Part shown: positions 1 to 11,872 of the stretch, piece after piece | Layout of the letters: each line of letters begins with the position of its first letter | Numbering within the stretch: the first letter of the stretch is position 1 | Origin: Fragilariopsis cylindrus CCMP1102 | Lineage: Eukaryota > Bacillariophyta > Bacillariophyceae > Bacillariales > Bacillariaceae | Length of the DNA stretch: 64,000 nucleotides | Reading direction: 5' to 3' | Assembly: GCA_900095095.1 (NCBI GenBank) | Contig: FMBT01000303.1 | Span: 62,001-126,000, forward strand | Position numbers and translations under genes: made by a program | The notes under the pieces: generated by a model | What the model was told of the DNA's origin: nothing | The model's input: only the letters and a program-made list of their open reading frames with translations | Database searches by the model: none

Positions 1-1142
1 GTATTTGGAACACCTGTGTGGATCTTTTTTAATAGTGTACTAATATAGATGATTAAACATAGGCGGGTCGACAGTTCTCTTACTAGTCTTTCCAAGACGG
101 TGAGGAGCGATGCGGCAGCTTTTAACAAGTTTCACTGTAGTAATTTTCACCTAAAACGGTTGACGTACGGATAAGCTTTTCGGACGCATGAAATTGTCCG
201 TAGTGAGGGGAGGGAGAGGCAGAACTCAGAATTATTTGCTCAATTTTTTCAAACAACAATTGGCGACGCACGACTAGTTTCGTGTGAATTTGAGTCACAA
301 TTCAATCATGCATGGCATCACAACATTTTTTTTAGAATAATATAATAAATAATACGACACAACATCGAAACATCATCAATCATCCTCAGCTGATGTCACA
401 AACATCAATAGTATTAAAATTAATCCTTACCTGCAGTTCCGACAGCATAAATGCAAGCAGTAAAACAATGAGACCGCTATTACATACAGTAGATATTTAG
501 CTCGACGCGAGGAAATTACTGAACGATAATCGGCACATACTTCGTGATTTTAGGCAGGAAAAGGGAATCGAAGAAAATATAAATTAAATACTTAACGTAC
601 TGGAGTTCCAGTCAGTCACCGTATCGCAATGTCTCTAATAACTATCCGCAGCTTGCATGAGGTCACGGCAAGCGCTACCATTAATAATAGGTGAGTACTA
701 TTGGATTTGAACTCTTTGTCATTCTACGATAGTGCTGAGAACAGAACAAAACAGACATACTGCTGTTACTGTTACTTCATAATATTATATTTCATATTCG
801 AGATAGCCGTTTCCTTTTTCTATTCGCGCGCGCAAATCTACGTAATCATCATTTACTGTAGAACTCGGCAGGCGGTTTGTTGGTACGACTAGTAGTAGTA
901 CTGTACTACTACATAATTATTATTACTGTATTTATGATGATGTGTTACAGTAGTTATGTATCCCCAGTCATTTATTTTTCTTCGTGAGCAAGTACATTGT
1001 TATGAGTAATGTGTAACGTATTATTACGGTAGTTACTCATTAAATTTTGTGAAATTCACTCCAAGAACACAAACAACATTACTGCCTTCAGATACCCAGT
1101 GTTCTCACTTGTGTCCAAACCATCATCACGTCTTGTGCTCTC
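1..1142. other. intergenic left edge, no gene seen
   Basis: No reading frame here looks like a protein. The stretch is AT-rich and contains a near-perfect short palindrome built from GTAGTAGTAC and its complement around 891-912. It probably holds the 5' flank of the channel-like gene that begins at 1143. Confidence 0.5.
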
Positions 1143-2444
1143 ATGTGTTCTCTTCTACAAAACAGTCCGCCAGAGAAAACAAAAAAAAACGGTAATCTTA
1201 TATTGAAGATCAATAATGAACTTACGCAGCAACAAAGAGGAAATAAACCAGACCTTCAGTTAGATAGAAATGATTACACACAACCCGACGTGGGTACAAT
1301 TTTATCGCCATCGGAAGAATCATATCAATCACTACCTACCATACCATTTTCGAACACTTTCGGAAAATCAGAAACGTTAAGAAATAGAGAATTACGACTA
1401 TCGATAGTCAGCAAACAACCGCTACGAAGGAGAGCAAGATCTAGTGAAGGATGCATTCTGAGAAATAGAAACAAACGTATCCATGAAGAAATACAGTCGG
1501 AGATAGTATCTGATAGAAACTCTAAATTTGCATCCATCCCTGCCATGTACACGAACACGAACACGAATACAAACGTGAACGTGAACGACGAAATTAGACG
1601 ACGGAAGAATCAGAATCATAGAAGTCTATCCCCGGAAATAATTCGGCATGACAATAAATCCAAGTACAATAAACGCGATAAACTTCATATCATACCAGTG
1701 GAACATCCTTTTAAGATAATTTGGGATGTACTGACGGTGATTCTCTCAATTGCTCACAGCTATTTGACTCATATGGCGATTAGGGATCGTCGGTTTGAAT
1801 CTTCTCCCTTCATTTCATTCTGTCAGGCCTGGTTTTTGGTAGATATTTTCCTCAACTTTTTCACCGAACGCAAGACGAGCACCGGAGAGATAATCAGTGA
1901 TCATCGTAGAATTGTTGCTCGCTACTTGACTTCATGGTTTGCCGTAGATATTTTGTCAATATTCCCATGGGAGGTTCTATATGTAAAGCCTCTTATTGAA
2001 TTACAAAATCGGCGGGGATTTTTCAAGAAATCTTTCTTCAGGAGCAAGGCTGTAGTAAGAGTCACAGCACATTTGCGAGGCAGGCACTTTCGGTGGTTTG
2101 GGACTGTCGCGAAACGTTCCAAGCAGCATGGAGTTGGCGCACAGAGATTGCTCCGACTTATCATCAAGTACGTTCCAAAATATAACATGTTTTTGAGGAA
2201 TATGAGGTGTGTAATTGCGATGCGTCTTTTGAGATTTGTGCATTGGTTCCGCCGATCGTACAAAAATATAGATGCAAAACCATCGGATGCATCTACTAAA
2301 AGCATGAGTACCGCACGAGGGGAAGACGATAATAGTCTCCCAGAAAATGACGACAACACTGACTTTCGAAGGCAGCACCGTTTTCAAATTGTATATGACT
2401 GGGAAAACATTGAGGACGATGACGATGATGGTGTGCCACTGTGA
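1143..2444 (+). CDS. voltage-sensor-like protein (KCNH/CNG-type S1-S4 region) without a pore
   Basis: The single-exon frame encodes 433 residues. Residues 1-180 are polar and probably disordered. From about 190 the sequence resembles the start of the transmembrane domain of EAG/HCN/CNG-family channels: a HPFKIIWD entry to S1, an S2-like segment ending FLNFFTERKTSTGEI, a short IISDHRRIVARYL link and an S3-like WFAVDILSIFPWE. After a basic insert, an arginine-rich stretch (RLLRLIIKYVPKYN and RLLRFVHWFRR) resembles S4 and the S4-S5 linker. No S5, pore helix, GYG/GFG filter, S6 or cyclic-nucleotide-binding domain follows; the protein ends in an acidic tail with DWENIEDDDDD. It could be a genuine voltage-sensor-only protein, a dominant regulator of full channels, or a truncated channel gene. 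The ATG at 1143 is the first in frame. Confidence 0.6.
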   Translation: MCSLLQNSPPEKTKKNGNLILKINNELTQQQRGNKPDLQLDRNDYTQPDVGTILSPSEESYQSLPTIPFSNTFGKSETLRNRELRLSIVSKQPLRRRARSSEGCILRNRNKRIHEEIQSEIVSDRNSKFASIPAMYTNTNTNTNVNVNDEIRRRKNQNHRSLSPEIIRHDNKSKYNKRDKLHIIPVEHPFKIIWDVLTVILSIAHSYLTHMAIRDRRFESSPFISFCQAWFLVDIFLNFFTERKTSTGEIISDHRRIVARYLTSWFAVDILSIFPWEVLYVKPLIELQNRRGFFKKSFFRSKAVVRVTAHLRGRHFRWFGTVAKRSKQHGVGAQRLLRLIIKYVPKYNMFLRNMRCVIAMRLLRFVHWFRRSYKNIDAKPSDASTKSMSTARGEDDNSLPENDDNTDFRRQHRFQIVYDWENIEDDDDDGVPL

Positions 2445-2831
2445 AAGGCTGAGAATTGAATTCCGGTCAGTCAACAATTACAGCGTCGGCAACAAAATAA
2501 CGTTAGAGAGACGACATCCATCAAAGTAGAACATGATAGAGAAATTTTGGAACTCTTATGAACTGTATAATTAATTATTTCCACAAAGAAACATCCTTTG
2601 AGAAACAGAATCAAGTGTACTATATATATAACGTAATATTCTTACTCTGAATATGGTTTTATGTTATTTACATTTGTATGTATTTTTTGGTATCTAGAAA
2701 ACTTGTATATGATTTATCGTGCAAGTGAAGGAACTGTAATTTATCTTACTGTTTAGTAATCGAAATATCAATCATATAAATATACAGCATTCCTTAGAAA
2801 TACCGCAGCATATTCCCTAACAAACGGTTCC
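2445..2831. other. convergent intergenic region
   Basis: This AT-rich spacer lies between two convergent genes and presumably holds both 3' ends. I see no further gene or repeat in it. Confidence 0.5.
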
Positions 2832-4382
2832 TTACATAAGTTCAATTTTGACATCATTCTCAGGAAGTTTTCCGTCCGTAATTTGGGGTGGATGTTCGGG
2901 AGGAGTGACTCGCATGACTCTGTAGCCATTCTCGGGTATGAAATACAATGATCCGTCCCGTCCTTTCGCTGCTCCTTGCCATTTATCCTTATGGAATGAT
3001 AGATTACCTATAAGCTGCACGGGATTTTTTCCATCTTCAATATCCTTGTCGGTGGCAATTCTGCATACGTTTAATCCATTCGCCGGTATGCAATAGATAC
3101 AGTTGTCACGACCAAGAATTCCACCTTGCCATTTGTTTTTATCCGTCCCTGCAAATCCAAGAGTCTCACAGTGGCTTGTCTTAGGATTGATCTTAAGTAT
3201 GGCCGAAGAGTCACATGCTGGACAGTATATGTTGCCATCAGCTCCAATAGAACCACCCAACCATTTGTAATTTGTCCGAGTATCCTTGTCGTACTCTGCT
3301 CGGTGGATGGTCAATTCGGAAATGATATTCTCATCGACATCCTTAGTCGTATCGATCACAAGCACTGTTTCAGCATGAGATGGGTGAGCAAAGATTTTTC
3401 CATTGGATTTGATGCCTCCATGCCAGTAATAGCGTCCACAACCATAATTAGGCCCGATAATCTTGGCAGAATCTGTTTTTGAGTCAATTCTAAGAACCCC
3501 AGCAGCATTATACGGTATTCCATAGATTGCATTATCATCTCCAATAATCCCCCCATACCATTTATTGGTACAATCTAGTTTAAATTCAGGATACTTCGCT
3601 TCGTCGTAATCAATTTCTATAAAGGACGTCGTTTTGGTCGCAACATCAACCTTAAGAACCTTTCTAGCATTAGAAGGAATACAATAAATTGCAGTCTGTT
3701 CCTTATTTATACCAGCACCGTGCCACTGCCATCGCATCATCTTTGGATGGTCTGCCGGTAGGGGTATTAACTGGACTACATCTGTTTGGCCTTCCGCCAA
3801 ATCTCGTCTTCCCCAAAAGGCATCAAGATCAACACATAGAACTGAGTCCGCCCATGCTGGAATTGCCCATAAATATCCGTGAGCGATAATCCCACGCAAC
3901 CATTTCATTTCACGACTTACGATGCGTTCGGGCAATGGAATAGTCGTCATCTTGTACTCAGACTTGTCAGAGTTATCGGTAGATGGATACATACATAGAA
4001 TAGATTTGCTGTTAGCGGGCACTCCGTAAATGCATCCATCAGTCTCGTCATACGCCCCGCCCAAATGTTTATGAGCTCCTGGCATTAGCCCTGGTTGATC
4101 TGGAAAGGAGCTAGGATAAAGTTCCGCTGCGTTTACACTCGTGCCTCTGATTGGAACTGGGAGATACGATTCAGAAAGACAACTCTTTGTAAATCGATCG
4201 ACTGCCGTCTTCCAATCATCCTTGTAAATTCCTTTGCCGTCTTCATCTACTGGCTGATTCGCCATGAGTTGTTCAGATACCATTCCTTTCACTTTATTGT
4301 TGGAAAAGATACGAAGGGGTTGGAATGCAAAGGTTGACGCTGTCACGAGTAACAGTAATAGTAGTAATTGGTTTTGGATCAT
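2832..4382 (-). CDS. secreted or plastid-targeted beta-propeller-like repeat protein
   Basis: A single exon encodes 516 residues. The N-terminus is a strong signal peptide (a run of leucines followed by VTASTFAFQPLRIF); a phenylalanine after the expected cleavage site resembles the diatom plastid ASAFAP motif, so plastid import is plausible, though secretion is not excluded. From about residue 95 the chain is built of repeats with the pattern GGxxGxDGxIYxxPxxAxxVLxID, at least seven copies about 50 residues apart (for example DNAIYGIPYNAAGVLRID and GNIYCPACDSSAILKINP). Such spacing and the hydrophobic/Gly pattern suggest the blades of a beta-propeller. No catalytic residues are recognised, so function is unknown. 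A 59-bp piece of this gene (3297-3355) recurs at 18182-18240. Confidence 0.7.
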   Translation of the reverse strand: MIQNQLLLLLLLVTASTFAFQPLRIFSNNKVKGMVSEQLMANQPVDEDGKGIYKDDWKTAVDRFTKSCLSESYLPVPIRGTSVNAAELYPSSFPDQPGLMPGAHKHLGGAYDETDGCIYGVPANSKSILCMYPSTDNSDKSEYKMTTIPLPERIVSREMKWLRGIIAHGYLWAIPAWADSVLCVDLDAFWGRRDLAEGQTDVVQLIPLPADHPKMMRWQWHGAGINKEQTAIYCIPSNARKVLKVDVATKTTSFIEIDYDEAKYPEFKLDCTNKWYGGIIGDDNAIYGIPYNAAGVLRIDSKTDSAKIIGPNYGCGRYYWHGGIKSNGKIFAHPSHAETVLVIDTTKDVDENIISELTIHRAEYDKDTRTNYKWLGGSIGADGNIYCPACDSSAILKINPKTSHCETLGFAGTDKNKWQGGILGRDNCIYCIPANGLNVCRIATDKDIEDGKNPVQLIGNLSFHKDKWQGAAKGRDGSLYFIPENGYRVMRVTPPEHPPQITDGKLPENDVKIELM

Positions 4383-5638
4383 GAGATCATATCGTTCTTG
4401 TCTTGTAGCTGGAAGCGACTGCTTTTCTATTCACCAAGCATCAGGTATTATTCTTGCTAGCAATTACTGTACTACACAGATTCGTGATTATTTTTCCTTT
4501 TTTTACTTGCCGAAAAATAATCAAAAATTGTGAAACCTAAAAAATAGGCTCATAACCTCAACCTCCCTTGTCGCACCAATTTAAATATTCTTTTGAAAAT
4601 CTATATTGTTCTTCCATGATTAATTTGCTCCTGAAACTAGTTGCACACAAACTGTCAAAAATCGATGCAGTAAGATGTATGAAAACGAAACGAGGGAATA
4701 ATACTTGCACCAGTTACCGGGGTGGTGATGATGAGGATTTGATTTTATGATGCAGGCCAGCTAGCAGAGCGGCGCAATTTTCGAACCTTCGACACATCAA
4801 TGAAATCACTTGAAGTATAATTGTCTGTATACAACAAGATAATGAAATCAAATTAGACGATAATGTGACGCGACGATGAAACATGATAACTCCTTCTCGA
4901 CTTATTGTTGGATGGTTGAAATTGATTGCTACTGATCAGACCCCGAGGATAAGATGCAACGTCTACTCCTTCAGTAATAACAATGGGCAGGCCACATTGA
5001 GGTAAGCCTTGTCCGCGCGTATGTGCATGTATATAATATACATATTATATACATTTTTTTGACCACCGGTATAACTGTACACCGTATGCTGTCAATATCT
5101 GAATCAGAGTATGATGAAGCTTTCAAAATACACAATGATAGGTCGTTAGAACAATTAACGATAATTTTTTTGCCCATGACTCTTTAATAAATAGTTTCTG
5201 AATAAATGATTGGAGTGAAAGGATCGAATCTCACAATTATATTGTTCACTTTTTTTTCCAATGTTACTCGTGATCAATTAATGTTATGTATCGTTACTAT
5301 TAAAATTTCGTTTATAGTATACGATCGATTCGGACACATAAAAAATGAAAGTGTGATAATTCAACCTCCGACTACTGCCGTATCTATGAAAGTAAACTAC
5401 TGCCGATATAATACACCATTTTTAAAATAATTAACGATTAAAAACATTTACAATTTTCTCATCTTTTAAATAGAAAGATGTCACATGATTTAGAATAACG
5501 ATATTTTGTTTTTGTAGCGACAGTCTAGGACCCCAACTCCATTGCAATTATTCTGAGGCAAAAATTAACCATCAGAGCAGAAGTATATCATGAGGTACGG
5601 TACGCGTACACCACAATTCTTATTATCCGAGGGCTCAA
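4383..5638. other. intergenic, AT-rich, no gene seen
   Basis: This is the 5' flank of the beta-propeller gene on one side and the 3' flank of the HMG-box gene on the other. Small open frames exist on both strands but none shows conserved protein character. Confidence 0.45.
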
Positions 5639-7687
5639 CTAATTATTACCGAAGAAATGGCCCTTGTTGTTATCATCGCCGACTAAGTTATCTAAATGTT
5701 CACGGCTTTGCTCCAACCCCTCACGCTGCTTTGCAACGTAAGATTCCATCTCTGCCCTGTAACGTACCATATCTACATCGGCAAGTTTCTTGTACTTCGC
5801 GAGTTCATCAGGCTTGAGTTCCTTCCAACGCTGCCCGACGATTTTGGCAAGACTCTCGAAGCCAATTTTTCCGTGAGGTGGGCGCTTTCTCTTTTTCCCA
5901 GTTTTTTTCTTAGGTCCGTCCAATCCATCGTCGTGTTCATCTTCGTTGTCGTCCTCGTCATCTTCTTCTTTGTCTGGGATACCAGCGAGAATGTTGGCAC
6001 GTTCATCTCTAAAGAAGATGTTGTATGCCGACAAAGGACGCTTGGGTTTATTCTTAGGCTTCTTGGGTCGAGACTTCTTCCCAGATTTGGCAAATTCTGG
6101 GATGGAACCAGACTGAAATACTCCCGACTCCCCTGGTTCTCTTTGCGAAGTGGCGATAGGAGGGGCGACCGCATTAGCAGAAGCTCCTTGACCAAGCATA
6201 CTCAAGTAGCTATTAGTAGGGACTCCATTTGCTCCAGCAGTGCCTAGCAAACCTTCCGCGCCAGTCAAATTCCCATCTGAACGAACAGGAAGGAACAATT
6301 CGAAGTAAGAAAATTTGAAGATATATAGAAAAATGTTAGATTTTAACGGCACAGTGTTGTATTTTAACGTTTTTTGTTTGTTCGTTTGTCTTGTTTCGAT
6401 CGATCGATCATCAAATTAAATTAGATTAAACTTGATTGAATTGAATTGAATTGAAACACTTACACTGCTGCCAAAGCGAACCAGTAACACCGCCGAGAGT
6501 GGCCTGCTGCTGAGCGAGCAATTGCTGCATAAGGAGGTTTTGTTGAAGCATGGGGTTTGGAGTACCGCTAGTTGCAGCATCAGCAGTGATTAGGCCATTA
6601 CCGTTCATATCTCCATCTTTGCCGATGCCACCTAGACCACCCATCTGAGCTCCGTTTGGGTTGCCGCCAAGAGCAGAGCCCATCAGTCCAGCACCACCAA
6701 GGCCTCCCATACCTGGCATACCGAGTCCCCCTGTGTATCGAGATAGAGCGCATGAAAATAGGTACCATTAAACAATGTTAGTTAGTAGTCAATTTCAATC
6801 AACATTATCAGTATCAAGATCAATAACTAATCGACAGAACGAGAGAAATACTTTACGCAACATCATGCGTACGCACACACTTACCCATTCCCATAGGTAG
6901 TCCGCCTTGGAAACCGCCTTGGAAGCCACCTTGGTAACCCCCTTGAAGTCCCGGGTTGTATCCACTCAAAACAGGGTTAGCCAAAAGACCAGTATTATCC
7001 ATAGTCATGCCTCCCATATTGTCGGAACGGCCAAGTCCGCCCATTTGCCCAAGGCCACCCAAATGGTTATTTTGACCACCTCCGATTCCCATACCGCCCA
7101 TTCCACCCATACCGCCCATTCCACCCATGGCGTTGCCCATTCCTACAGGGGAAGGTCCGAGATTCATACCGCCCATATGACCACCGAAACCTATACGGAA
7201 ACAACAATGGGAAAGTTAAAATGAGTAAAGCAGTTGCGAATCTAAGAATATGTATATATATATATATATAATAATAATAGTTAAGAAAAGAATGTGGTCA
7301 AACACAATACGATACTTCTTATCACTCACCTTGTTTCGCAAGGAGATTCATCAAAGCGTCCTTGTTTGAACCATTATCTGCGACGCCGCCGCCACCACCA
7401 GCCGCCATTGCCATCAAAGCTTGCTGCTGAGCTAACAACGAGTTGTTACCTTGCTGCCCGTCGAGGTCACCGAGACCTCCTTGACCGCCCATCATACCAG
7501 CTGTCATTCCTCCCATCATACCCGAACCATGATTCAAGTCATTTCCATCTTGTGATTGCAATCCATTACCAGATTGCTGCTGCTGATATCCCATCAATCC
7601 AGCCACCAATCCACCTGTATCGGATCCCGTCTGCAAATCAGACAAGCCACCGCCATTTCCTCCTTGATCGTCCTTTGTGAGCGACAT
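5639..7687 (-). CDS. HMG-box protein with Gly/Met/Gln-rich N-terminal half
   Basis: I read four exons: 7687-7330, 7190-6885, 6730-6464 and 6276-5639, all with GT-AG borders and matching phase, giving about 522 residues. The first three exons encode low-complexity sequence: repeated GGMGGM, GGFQGG and runs of Gln, resembling prion-like or activation regions. The last exon carries one HMG box starting at KPKRPLSAYNIFFRDERA (helix 1) and resuming at GKIGFESLAKIVGQRWKEL and KYKKLADVDMVRY (helices 2-3). An acidic/basic insert of about 45 residues (DKEEDDEDDNEDEHDD, then KKKTGKKRKR) separates helix 1 from helix 2, which is unusual for the domain. Likely a chromatin architectural or transcription factor in the nucleus. 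A (TA)n tract lies in intron 1 near 7253-7270. Confidence 0.8.
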
Positions 7688-8699
7688 GATCTGTATGTTG
7701 CGCCAAACAAGACAAAGAATAGCACAACATAGTAGTAGTAATAATAATAAGATTTCGAATTAGGGGGAAGAAGATCAAAAGGTGAGAACGCGACTACATT
7801 GTACTTAATAACATTCGGAGATAGAGCGTTATGAAGGTATGCTGCGGTAGTAAATGACCGCAGGTGTCACTTTGATTTGCTGGGGCGTGGTATAACGTGA
7901 TACCGTCGGTTCGTTTTCAGTTTCTACTTACATCTTTGACTTCGATTAGAAATAAATGTGAGGAGATATTAGTTTGTGCTTGGTACAATTACTTGTGTCA
8001 CAACAATTAATGAATGTAAAATTGATATTGTACTTATGTGATAGGTGTCTGTCGTCTTTTACCCTTTTCATGTATTACAATAAGTTTTTATTATTTATGA
8101 GATGATAGTGCATATAAGGTAAATTGTTAGTGCATATAAGGTAAATTCTTCTCTGGTTTGTTTCGTAGTGGAATAAACAGCTTCGTGCGTGGGCAAAGAT
8201 TGCTTAATGTTGATAAACGAATAATCAAATTCTTGCCGTAGTAACCTCAAAACCGACATAAATAGAGCGTGCATCGCCGATTTCTTTTAAAAGAGAACAT
8301 GTCATTCTGTCGTCGACGATCTATTAGTCGAGTGAGTCAAGTCGAAAATAAAATAAATATACATTTTTTGTAACAACTTTAAACTTATTACTAGTACTAT
8401 AATTAGTTGTACTTGTACTAGGCTAGTTGTAGCTACAAGTAGTATTCCGGTACTGTATTGTACTTTGTTTTTGAAGTGTTGTTATTTTTGGAGCGCAAAA
8501 AAGCATAGAAAGATAAATGCGAGCGCCCATTAACAACAAACTTATTCACATAAAAGATTTGTATTCTTTACTCAAGTGCATTGAATGAAAATTGCATCCA
8601 GTTATAGGATTGGCTTTGATTAGCTATTTGTTTATCTATATGTTTACTCGTATACTGTCGCCCTTTTGTCATTTCTCAACTGTGTCAACTATATCTAGC
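7688..8699. other. intergenic, with short direct duplication
   Basis: No gene recognised. A ~20-bp unit (TAGTGCATATAAGGTAAATT) is repeated twice in direct orientation at about 8106-8148. The left part is the promoter side of the HMG-box gene. Confidence 0.45.
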
Positions 8700-11510
8700 T
8701 TACGAGTAGAATCTATTCTCTCGTCGCGAGTATCTATTTTCCTTGTTGTAATTATTCATATTGATACCGGCAGTGCTTTCTCTCGTCGAGGATGAAATAG
8801 ATGCTCTGTCTTCAATTTTTGGATAACGTTTGTGTTTATCCCTCCTCTTCGAAATAACATTAGCTTCACATTTTGGTGATGATACAATTGGCTTCATTCT
8901 CGTAACTAACCCCTTTTTATGTTTACGTGACGCCGTACGAGGTCGGCGTTCATCTAAACGATGTGGCATAGCATCAGCAGATTTGTTGGAGGAATCAATA
9001 TTACAGGACTTCTTTTATAGGTATCACCTCTAAACTTAACAGATGCGCATTCATCGCTCTTCCGCCGACACTCTTCAAAATTTCTGGATGTTCGTCCAAC
9101 AATAGACGAAGTAAGGCATGACGTCATAGTGCGATCTTCGTCGCTTCGAGTTGATAATATTTCAGGTATTTCTTCCAAGGATCCATTCGTTTGCTCTTGA
9201 TAATTATCATTGCTGTAAGCCACCTTCATTAATTCATCGAATTGGTCAGACAACTCGCTACCCAGTTTTTTAGCTTTATCAGCAAATTCGTTCGGTTTAC
9301 TAGTGGACTCTGTTCCTTCCCGAACTGGACAAACATAGAAAGCCTGATGCTCATCATCGCTCGACGAAACCGAAGAAGATGTACTCTTGTTTGAGCTGAC
9401 AGTAAAATGTCGAATTGGACTATGAGAAATATATTTTCCTGACTGACTTGGTATTATTGATTCACACACACTCGCAAGAAGCTGTCCCCAACCACCATGA
9501 AAGTCGGCTGGTGATGTTCCCGGCTGTTCATTCAGATTTTCGTTGTCGTCACCCGATTCACTCCCTTCTCCTTCGCCTTCGTTTTCTTTCGATTCATTTG
9601 TCTGAGCCTTGCTATCAGGTTCTTCATTAATGGCGACTTTTTTGTTTTCTTGCCTACTACTCTCTCCCTTCTTTGTTTCTTCTTCCGACCTAACCGAATA
9701 TTGCTCTTTATCCCATGGTGGCGTGTTAACAAGATTTCTTGTTGTTCGTGGTGGAGTCTTGATAATTATTTCTTGACATCTTTCTCTGACAATTCTTTTT
9801 GCTTGATCGTATTTTCCGACCTTTTTGTTCATTGATTTGATTGTTGAATAAAATTCATTAAGCGCACCTTTATCATCCAAAACTGGTTCTGATAAAACGC
9901 TGGTGACAGAACGAAGGTCTCCTAACTCCATATTGACGTACTTGATTGGTGTTTTAGCGTTGTTCGTATCAATAACGGATTTCATCTGTGATGGTTTTGG
10001 CTTTGACATAGCTTCAACTATCTCAATACTCTTTCTGCTTTCAAGATCGGAGTTGCGTTGTTCTGTATGAAGCAACGATGATGTTGATGCATGATATCGA
10101 ATGTTAGTCTGCGGGTCGGATGCTAGCACGGATCCTTCCTCCTTGTCCGAACTATGTGGAAGATGCAAATATTCAGATCGATTATAATTACATTTCGATC
10201 TGCCCTTACCTGGAAGCGTTTTCGTATTAGATGAGTGATTAGTGACGTTAGACTCAAGATCTAATAAAGAATTTTGCAGCTGATACCTTGCCAAATTCAC
10301 GGGTTTATCTTGAACAGAGGACTCAGCAGGAGTAATATTTTTGACTCCATTACTGTCCTTGATGTTAGTTGATTTAATTTGTCCATCATTCTTGGGTATC
10401 ATTGTCGCAAACACACGCCGATCTCGATTCATGCGTATCACTGGTCGGATTTCCACCCCAATTTTCCTTCTATTTGTATTAGACTTTGAAGTCACTTCCA
10501 CTCGTTCTACGTCGAACCATATCTTTGTCTTTGATGGCAAGGATTGCCTCACATATTCACAAAAGTCATGTCGCATTCGTAAAGGCATCTGTTTGGTCAA
10601 AGCATTCTCTCCCGTTTTTTCTTCGTATAGTTCACCAGTATATTTGTTATTTTTATTTCTTTTACCACAAAAAAGATCGTACAAGCCCCCTTGTTTCCCT
10701 ACCGTCAGCCTTTTGATATCCGTTTTTTGATTGCATGCCCCATGTTCTAAAATTTTGAAGCCGTCATGTTCGTTCTCGACATCTTCTTCTTCCTGGAAGA
10801 GAACCCAAACAAGAGTATGAAATCCTAGTTCGTTGTTCCTTCCATTTTCTTCATTGTCTTCAATCTCAACATCATCGTAGTCTTCTAACAAAGTCTCTGC
10901 AAGGTGGACTCTACCCTCAAAATATCGACTCCAAGCTTGAATCCTACCAAATGCATGTTTCGAATCAAATACAAAATCACTAGCAGAAGCTGTCAAAATT
11001 CCAAAGTATTCCAGCGCCAGAAGTACGTCATCACCACTGCATTCGTCTGGTATTCGTAAATTGCCACAAGTATAGTAGGATCGGATGCATGTGGTTAACC
11101 ATGGTTTCCAACGAAAAGAGCTACATGATTTGGAGTTTTGGGAATTAACTTCCGGTGTCACGCGTAAAATAATCTCTCCTCTTTCTGCTATATGTTTTTT
11201 TTGTGTTTGTTGTAATATACGTTGTTGTCGTTTCCACAACCGAAAGAGTCGAGACGACGACCATCTTTCCCTCCCAATTTTGTGGGTTCGTGCTGTCGCT
11301 TGCATTTGTATTTCACGCTGCAACATTAATGATACTGGAACGTAAAAAAAGGCAGTCTGTTCTTGAGACGATTCAACATTTACCCGTATAACTGGGGAAG
11401 AAGATTTTGTACAATAATTGTTATGCAGTATGTCATCATCGCAAGCTGCTACATCGGCAGGTTTTAGTGGGAATTTCTGATCTGGCGAAGTAAGACAAGA
11501 CTATATCATG

Positions 11511-11566
<56 letters not shown>

Positions 11567-11872
11567 TGGAGAGAGAGAGAGAGAGAGCGCGATATAGAAG
11601 CAAATGATAAGAAATGGAAGCGTTCAACATAAGGATTGCGAGCCAAAGAATTAATTGAGTCCACTCACCATTGCTGTCTTGTCGGGCGATGGAGGCGCTG
11701 CGTTGATGGTGACACTGAGAGGTTCATTGGAATTTAAGAAATCATCCAAGGCACCAGAGGCTAGAGTATTCGTAGTGATATCTTTTTCATCATTTCTTGA
11801 GCTGTTTGGTTCTGGTGTCATGGTACTAGTAGTATTGCATGTTGAACAACTGCTACTGCTTCTTATTTTCAT
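8700..11872 (-). CDS. large BTB/T1-like protein with long disordered region
   Basis: The predicted exons are 11872-11669, 11476-9028 and 8953-8700, in phase, giving about 968 residues. If the last intron (9027-8954, 74 nt) is not used, translation stops at 8954. Exon 1 is Ser/Thr-rich. Exon 2 begins with PADVAACDDDILHNN and a beta-strand-like SPVIRVNVESSQEQ; at about residues 193-228 IRSYYTCGNLRIPDEC and LLALEYFGI closely resemble the second half of the potassium-channel T1/BTB fold (YYRTGxLxxP and ELxFWGI). The rest to about residue 880 is polar and acidic, followed by a basic tail (KRRDKHKRYPK). No transmembrane segment is seen, so it is not a channel itself; a BTB scaffold or adaptor is possible. 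Function is not assigned. Intron 1 carries a TA/GA microsatellite. Confidence 0.6.
11515..11587. repeat. (TA)n-(GA)n microsatellite inside an intron
   Basis: About 50 bases of TA repeat, interrupted by a few TG steps, pass directly into a GA repeat. The tract lies wholly within intron 1 (11477-11668) of the BTB-like gene. Confidence 0.9.

Noticed and set aside
2001-2477. 158-codon reverse frame
   Set aside because: Antisense shadow of the channel-like gene.
5696-6247. 183-codon plus-strand frame
   Set aside because: Antisense shadow of the HMG-box exon.
8954-8970. Stop of the BTB-like gene at 8954 as its true end
   Set aside because: A GT-AG intron (9027-8954) with exact phase leads to a hydrophilic tail more like the rest of the protein, so I preferred the spliced end, although the unspliced end remains possible.
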